Shown: piece after piece, positions 59,527 to 64,000 of the stretch
Layout of the letters: each line of letters starts with the position of its first letter
How positions within the stretch are numbered: position 1 is the stretch's first letter
From: Allobosea sp. 67-29
Lineage (GTDB): Bacteria; Pseudomonadota; Alphaproteobacteria; Rhizobiales; Beijerinckiaceae
DNA length: 64,000 nucleotides
Reading direction: 5' to 3'
Assembly (NCBI RefSeq): GCF_001898115.1
Contig: NZ_MKSQ01000007.1
Coordinates: 347,324-411,323, forward strand
The notes under the pieces: generated by a model
Databases searched by the model: none
The model's input: only the letters and a program-made list of their open reading frames with translations
Told to the model about the DNA's origin: nothing
Program-made: the position numbers and the translations under genes

Positions 59527-60870
59527 TCAAGGCCCCTTGAGCTGCGGGACCTGCTTGGGAGAGTTGAGATCGAAGGTCTTGTTCAGCAGCGGGTCGCGCG
59601 CCGTGCCTTCCGAAGCGTCGAAGGCGCGGGCACGGGTCCCGGCCACGCCGGCAGGCTGCGCGATCGGCGCGCCGCCGGATCCGATATCGGAGGCCGGCTG
59701 CGTCGTCGCCGGCGCCTCGGTCCGGTTGTCCGGACCCGCGGGCGGCTCGACCTTGTCGATCGCATCGGCCGGCGGCTTGCCCTGCTGGGTTCGCGTCGTC
59801 TCGATCTGGCGCCAGCGCGAGACGTTGCGATTGTGCTGGTCGAGCGTCTCCGAGAAGACGTGCCCGCCGGTGCCGTCGGCCACGAAGTAGAGGTCCTTGG
59901 TCCGGGAATGATTGACCACGGCCTCCATCGCGGCGCGGCCGGGATTGGCGATCGGTCCGGGCGGGAGACCGGAAATGACATAGGTGTTGTAGGGCGTCGG
60001 CTGGGTGATCTCGCTGCGCTGGATCGGACGGCCGAGCGTGCCCTTGCCGCCGACGAGGCCGTAGACGATCGTCGGATCGGACTGCAGCTTCATCTTCTGG
60101 TTCAGCCGGTTGATGAAGACCCCGGCCACGCGCGGGCGCTCGTCGGCGCGCCCGGTCTCCTTCTCCACGATGGAAGCGAGGACGACCAGCTCTTGTGGCG
60201 TCTTGATCGGCAGGTCGGCCGGCCGCTTGGCCCAGATTTTCTCCAGGACCACGTTCTGGTCCCTGGCCATGCGATCCAGGATGCCCTTTCGCGAGAAGCC
60301 GCGCGGGAAGCGGTAGGTGTCGGGAAGGATGGATCCCTCCTTCGGAATCTGGGCGATCTCGCCGGTCAGCAGATCGTTCTCGCGCAGCCTCTCGACGATC
60401 TGCTCGCTGGTCAGGCCTTCCGGAATGGTGATGGAATGCTCGACCACCTTGCCGCTCGAGATCACGTCCAGGATCTCCTGCGGGCTGACGCGCGCCTTGA
60501 ACAGATACTCGCCCGCCTTGAGCTTGTGCCAGTCGCCGCCGATGACCGCGGCGATCCGGAAGGAGAGCGGGTGCTCGATCAGCCCTTCGCGCTGCAGCAG
60601 TTCGGCGATCTCGGTCAGGCCGCTGTCCTTCGGAATGATCACGGCGCGGTCGCTGGCCAGCGGGCCGGGCGCCTTGCTCTGGTTCGAGACAATCGCGATA
60701 CCGGCGCCGACGACGCCGGCTGCGACCAGGAGCAGCGTGAACAGGCCGCTCAGCATGGCCAGGAAGGGGCTGCGCCGGCGGCGACGAAGTTTGGGAGGCG
60801 GCGCCGGTGGCGCGACCGGCTTGAGGGCCTCGCTCGGGCTCTTCGGGGCGACGCGGGGCGTATCGTTCAC
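59527..60870 (-). CDS. mltG: Endolytic murein transglycosylase MltG
   Basis: 447 residues from a GTG at 60870. A Pro-rich basic cytoplasmic start (P-P-A-P-P-P-K-L-R-R-R-R-R) leads to one membrane helix (about residues 42-66). A LysM-like subdomain and the YceG catalytic domain follow, with the catalytic Glu in A-S-I-V-E-K-E-T-G and G-L-P-P-G-P-I-A-N-P-G. It cuts nascent glycan strands and sets their length. A low-complexity Pro/Ala/Thr tail of about 90 residues extends past the domain. It lies downstream of fabF, as in many bacteria. Confidence 0.94.
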   Translation of the reverse strand: MNDTPRVAPKSPSEALKPVAPPAPPPKLRRRRRSPFLAMLSGLFTLLLVAAGVVGAGIAIVSNQSKAPGPLASDRAVIIPKDSGLTEIAELLQREGLIEHPLSFRIAAVIGGDWHKLKAGEYLFKARVSPQEILDVISSGKVVEHSITIPEGLTSEQIVERLRENDLLTGEIAQIPKEGSILPDTYRFPRGFSRKGILDRMARDQNVVLEKIWAKRPADLPIKTPQELVVLASIVEKETGRADERPRVAGVFINRLNQKMKLQSDPTIVYGLVGGKGTLGRPIQRSEITQPTPYNTYVISGLPPGPIANPGRAAMEAVVNHSRTKDLYFVADGTGGHVFSETLDQHNRNVSRWRQIETTRTQQGKPPADAIDKVEPPAGPDNRTEAPATTQPASDIGSGGAPIAQPAGVAGTRARAFDASEGTARDPLLNKTFDLNSPKQVPQLKGP

Positions 60871-61255
60871 AGTTTCAGCGCTCGCAGCACAAGGTAGACA
60901 ACCTCGGCACGATGCGCTCGAGCACATCGCGCCGGATGGAGAACCGGGCATATCGGGCCCCGGATCGTGGCGCGCCCCACAGGTGCGCCTGACGATCCAT
61001 CACACCTGAAGCATCGGGACGTCCCCGGCTTCGGGCCGTCGCATTAGAGCCCGTTTCGTCACGGCTGTGAACGCGGAATCGCGCATCCATCAGCACCGGC
61101 GGCGAACTCTACCCAACATTATGGCGAAACCGCGCTTCACCGCCGGCAGGCCATGCAAGCGCCCAGTCGCAGCGCAACGGACGGCCCGGTTGCCGGACGG
61201 GCACGGCGCGGCCCGGAGCGCGACGAAACGATGCCGCCCCCAACGGGCCGGGCGA
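60871..61255. other. fabF-mltG intergenic region
   Basis: 385 nt with no ORF of convincing coding character on either strand. The several open frames are Arg/Ala-rich shadows of GC bias. No strong inverted repeat with a T-tract was found. A promoter for mltG is expected in the less GC-rich part (about 61040-61130), but I could not assign it. Confidence 0.5.
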
Positions 61256-62548
61256 TCAGTTCGCGGCCGCGTAGCGCCGCAACACCAGCGAGGCGTTGGT
61301 GCCGCCGAAGCCGAAGGAGTTCGATAGCGCGTACTCGATCTCGCGCTTGCGCGCGACATGCGGCACGAGGTCGATCTCGGTCTCTACGGAAGGGTTGTCG
61401 AGATTGATCGTCGGCGGCGCGACCTGATCGCGGATCGCGAGCACGGTGAAGATCGCCTCGATCGCGCCCGCCGCCCCGAGCAGATGGCCGGTCGCCGACT
61501 TCGTCGAGGACATGGACGGGCGCTTCGGCGCGTTCGCCAGCAGGCGCTCGACGGCGCGCAATTCGATCTCGTCGCCGAGCGGCGTCGAGGTGCCGTGGGC
61601 GTTGACGTAATCCAGGTCGGAGGCGGCGATGCCCGCGCGATCGAGCGCCATGCTCATGCAGCGATAGGCGCCGTCTCCGTCCTCGGCCGGCGAGGTGATG
61701 TGATAGGCGTCGCCCGACAGCCCGTAGCCGATGACCTCGGCATAGATGCGCGCTCCGCGAGCCAGAGCATGCTCCAGCTCCTCGAGCACGACGACGCCGG
61801 CGCCCTCGCCCATGACGAAACCGTCGCGGTCCTTGTCGTAGGGGCGCGAGGCCTTCTCCGGCGTGTCGTTGAATCCGGTGGAGAGCGCCCGGCAGGCGCA
61901 GAAGCCGGCGATGCCGATGCGGTTGATCGCCGATTCGGCCCCGCCCGCAACCATGACGTCGGCATCGCCGAGCGCGATCATGCGGGACGCGTCGCCGATG
62001 GCATGCGCGCCGGTCGAGCAGGCGGTGACGGCCGAATGGTTGGGGCCCTTGAGCCCGTGCTCGATCGAGACGTAGCCCGCGGCAAGGTTGATGAGGCGGC
62101 CCGGGATGAAGAACGGAGAAAGCCGGCGGGGGCCCCGCTCCTTCAGCAGCAGCGAGGCCTCGTAGATGCCGCCAAGCCCGCCGATGCCGGAGCCGATGGC
62201 GACGCCGGTGCGGATCTGGTCCTCGTAGGTTTCCGGCTTCCACCCGGCATCCGTCAGGGCCTGCTTGGCAGCCGCCATGGCGAAAACGATGAAATCGTCG
62301 ACCTTGCGCTGCTCCTTGGGCTCCATCCAGTCGTCGGGATTGAAGGTCCCGTCGCTGCCGTCACCCCGCGGGATATTGCAGGCGATCTGCGCCGGCAGGT
62401 CGCTGGCGTCGAAGCTGGTGATGGGGCCGGCGCCGCTGGCGCCGGCGAGGATTCGCGTCCAGGTCGGCTCGACGCCGCAACCAAGCGGCGTCACCATGCC
62501 GAGGCCGGTCACGACGACGCGCCGCATCGAAACAGTACGAGGAGCCAT
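61256..62548 (-). CDS. fabF: 3-oxoacyl-ACP synthase II
   Basis: 430 residues from ATG 62548 with AGAAGG upstream; ATG 62527 is an alternative. The condensing-enzyme triad is Cys in T-A-C-S-T-G-A, His in N-A-H-G-T-S-T-P and His in K-S-A-T-G-H-L-L-G-A-A-G. It elongates acyl-ACP chains. It lies 47 nt after acpP, the conserved fabG-acpP-fabF order. Confidence 0.97.
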   Translation of the reverse strand: MAPRTVSMRRVVVTGLGMVTPLGCGVEPTWTRILAGASGAGPITSFDASDLPAQIACNIPRGDGSDGTFNPDDWMEPKEQRKVDDFIVFAMAAAKQALTDAGWKPETYEDQIRTGVAIGSGIGGLGGIYEASLLLKERGPRRLSPFFIPGRLINLAAGYVSIEHGLKGPNHSAVTACSTGAHAIGDASRMIALGDADVMVAGGAESAINRIGIAGFCACRALSTGFNDTPEKASRPYDKDRDGFVMGEGAGVVVLEELEHALARGARIYAEVIGYGLSGDAYHITSPAEDGDGAYRCMSMALDRAGIAASDLDYVNAHGTSTPLGDEIELRAVERLLANAPKRPSMSSTKSATGHLLGAAGAIEAIFTVLAIRDQVAPPTINLDNPSVETEIDLVPHVARKREIEYALSNSFGFGGTNASLVLRRYAAAN

Positions 62549-62595
62549 GATGCCTTCTGCAGGAAACGACCCGGAAGGGTCGATCGGGCGCCCGA

Positions 62596-62832
62596 TCAGG
62601 CGCTCTTGGCGGACAGGAACTTGACCGCGTCGCCCACCGTCACGATCGTCTCGGCCGCATCGTCCGGGATCTCGACGCCGAACTCTTCCTCGAAGGCCAT
62701 GACGAGCTCGACGGTGTCGAGGCTGTCCGCACCCAGGTCCTCGATGAAGTTGGCGCTATCGATGACCTTCTCGGGCTCGACGCCGAGGTGCTCGACCACG
62801 ATCTTCTTCACGCGCTCGGCGACATCGCTCAT
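62596..62832 (-). CDS. acpP: Acyl carrier protein
   Basis: 78 residues, highly acidic, from ATG 62832. Ser37 in [11 protein letters not shown] is the phosphopantetheine attachment site. It carries acyl chains for FabG, FabF, FabZ, LpxA and LpxD, all encoded in this window. The 257 nt upstream to fabG probably hold its own strong promoter. Confidence 0.98.
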   Translation of the reverse strand: MSDVAERVKKIVVEHLGVEPEKVIDSANFIEDLGADSLDTVELVMAFEEEFGVEIPDDAAETIVTVGDAVKFLSAKSA

Positions 62833-63055
62833 GAGTCTCTTCCTTAGAAACTGGAAACGCACCGCGGATCCGCGACACGCATATGGATCTTCATTCCGAC
62901 CCGCCGCGCCATCGGGGTGATGCACGCGATCCGGAAAGCTAGAAGCCTGCACAAACGCAACAACCGGGTTTTCGTCAAGTCCCCGAGCGTTCGAAAGGCA
63001 GCGCGACGGCGCTAGTTAACATACACTGTCCACAGAGGCGAGAGCGGCCAACAGC

Positions 63056-63074
63056 TTCTGGAACGCTTCCAGAA
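63056..63074. repeat. Palindromic hairpin after fabG
   Basis: TTCTGGAA, a CGC loop and TTCCAGAA form a perfect 8-bp stem, 16 nt past the fabG stop in the minus-strand transcript. There is no T-tract. It could attenuate read-through into acpP or protect the fabG mRNA end. Confidence 0.4.
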
Positions 63075-63089
63075 TGCGTCGTAACGCCT

Positions 63090-63827
63090 TCAGATCATGG
63101 CCATTCCGCCGTTGACGTGCAGGGTCTGGCCGGTCACGTAGCCGGCTTCGTCGCTGGCGAGGTAGGCGACGGCGGCCGCGATGTCGGCCCCGGCGCCGAG
63201 CCGGCCCATCGGCACGTCGGCCAGGATGCCGTCGCGCTGCTTCTCGTTCAAGGCCTGGGTCATCGGGGACTCGATGAAGCCCGGCGAGACGACATTGACG
63301 GTGATGTTGCGGCTCGCGACCTCCGCCGCGAGCGCCTTCGACATGCCGATCAGCCCGGCCTTGGCGGCGGCGTAGTTGCCCTGGCCGGGGTTGCCCGTCG
63401 TGCCGACGACCGAGCCGATCGCGACGATTCGGCCATAGCGGCGGCGCATCATCGACTTGACGGCCGCGCGCGAGAGCCGGAAGGCCGCGGTGAGGTTGAC
63501 CGCGAGCACGCTGTCCCAATCCTCGTCCTTGAGGCGCAGGAACAGGTTGTCGCGGGTGATCCCAGCATTGTTGACGAGGATGTCGAGCCCGCCGAGCTTT
63601 TCCTCGGCCGCCGGCACCAGCGCCTCGACCGAATCCTTGTCGGCAAGATTGCAGGGCGTGACCACGACCCGCTCGCCGAGCTCCGCGGCGAGAGCTTCCA
63701 GCGCCTCGGCACGGGTGCCGGAGAGCGCGACGCTCGCGCCCTGGGCATGAAGGGTTCGCGCGATGGCTCCGCCCAGCCCCCCGGTCGCGCCGGTGACCAG
63801 GGCCTTGCGGCCGGTCAGATCAAACAT
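63090..63827 (-). CDS. fabG: 3-oxoacyl-ACP reductase
   Basis: 245 residues, a classical short-chain dehydrogenase. The cofactor motif is T-G-A-T-G-G-L-G, then N-N-A-G-I-T-R-D-N, catalytic Ser in I-G-S-V-V-G-T-T-G and Y-A-A-A-K. It reduces 3-oxoacyl-ACP with NADPH. It follows fabD by 65 nt. Confidence 0.98.
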   Translation of the reverse strand: MFDLTGRKALVTGATGGLGGAIARTLHAQGASVALSGTRAEALEALAAELGERVVVTPCNLADKDSVEALVPAAEEKLGGLDILVNNAGITRDNLFLRLKDEDWDSVLAVNLTAAFRLSRAAVKSMMRRRYGRIVAIGSVVGTTGNPGQGNYAAAKAGLIGMSKALAAEVASRNITVNVVSPGFIESPMTQALNEKQRDGILADVPMGRLGAGADIAAAVAYLASDEAGYVTGQTLHVNGGMAMI

Positions 63828-63892
63828 GTCGTTTCCCCTTCTGCGGCCTTCTGCCGTGCTTGTACGTCCGCTTCTTGGCCGGCGCGATCCCG

Positions 63893-64000
63893 TCAGCCCT
63901 GACGGGTCTTGTAGGCTGCGATGTCGTCGGCCGTGCCGATCGAGGCCGTCGTGGTCCCGGCGGCGATGCGCTTAACCAGACCGGCGAGAACCTTGCCGCT
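63893..64000 (-). CDS. fabD: Malonyl-CoA-ACP transacylase, C-terminal end only
   Basis: The last 35 codons plus TGA are visible; the gene continues past the window. The translated end, S-G-K-V-L-A-G-L-V-K-R-I then S-I-G-T-A-D-D-I-A-A-Y, matches the FabD C-terminus. Its place directly upstream of fabG-acpP-fabF supports the call. The catalytic Ser and His are outside the window. Confidence 0.88.
   Translation of the reverse strand, partial: SGKVLAGLVKRIAAGTTTASIGTADDIAAYKTRQG

Noticed and set aside
60875-61359. Small open frames on both strands between mltG and fabF
   Set aside because: No ribosome site, signal, helix or family pattern; the composition is that of random high-GC DNA.
62950-62978. 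TTGACG with TTTGTG 17 nt away as the acpP promoter
   Set aside because: The -35 is good, but the -10 matches the consensus at only two positions.

Overview
The window is high-GC chromosomal DNA from an alphaproteobacterium. Synteny and protein character point to the Hyphomicrobiales (Rhizobiales), plausibly near Bosea, Beijerinckiaceae or Methylobacteriaceae; that placement is inference. Evidence includes trpGDC-moaC-moeA-lexA, a pyrH-to-lpxB envelope run that uses LpxI, a short class of ProS, a GAAC-N7-GAAC LexA operator and an EcfG-type GGAAC-N16-CGTT promoter. I saw no rRNA, tRNA, CRISPR array, insertion sequence or prophage. Nearly all of it is core genome.

Layout. Positions 1-5721 hold a truncated peptide-binding protein, a degenerate adenylate-forming protein, two small secreted proteins, a HerA-like ATPase and an aldo/keto reductase. 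Positions 5891-10901 hold trpG-trpD-trpC-moaC-moeA-lexA (+). comEC (-) and gltX (+) diverge near 13.4 kb, and gltA follows. Positions 16670-32317 are a long minus-strand run, transcribed rpsB-tsf, pyrH, frr-uppS-cdsA-dxr-rseP-bamA-lpxD-fabZ-lpxA-lpxI-lpxB. It links translation factors, isoprenoid and phospholipid precursors, outer-membrane protein assembly and lipid A synthesis. A small VOC gene sits between pyrH and frr on the opposite strand. Positions 32481-34815 are accessory: EVE protein, VOC protein, WYL regulator and a Tat-exported nicotinamidase. Positions 34961-43047 hold dnaE, a tiny SOS-controlled membrane protein, lolD-lolC, proS and coaD (all -). A chemoreceptor, an ABC-F protein and a DUF2161 nuclease-like protein follow, then lipoprotein-holC-pepA (-). 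Diverging from pepA is lptF-lptG-lptD-pdxA-rsmA (+), which builds the LPS export machine. The last block is fabD-fabG-acpP-fabF, mltG, yicC and gmk (-), covering fatty-acid synthesis, glycan-strand termination and nucleotide supply.

The most interesting item is a 36-codon membrane-peptide gene at 38562-38672, just upstream of dnaE. A perfect LexA box fills the spacer of its promoter, exactly as at lexA itself in this window. It is a good candidate for a SidA-like SOS cell-division inhibitor. Second is a small secreted-protein gene at 2253 behind a perfect general-stress (EcfG) promoter. Most of the rest is housekeeping, so confidence in functions is high and novelty is concentrated in small genes, regulatory DNA and a few degenerate or extended proteins.
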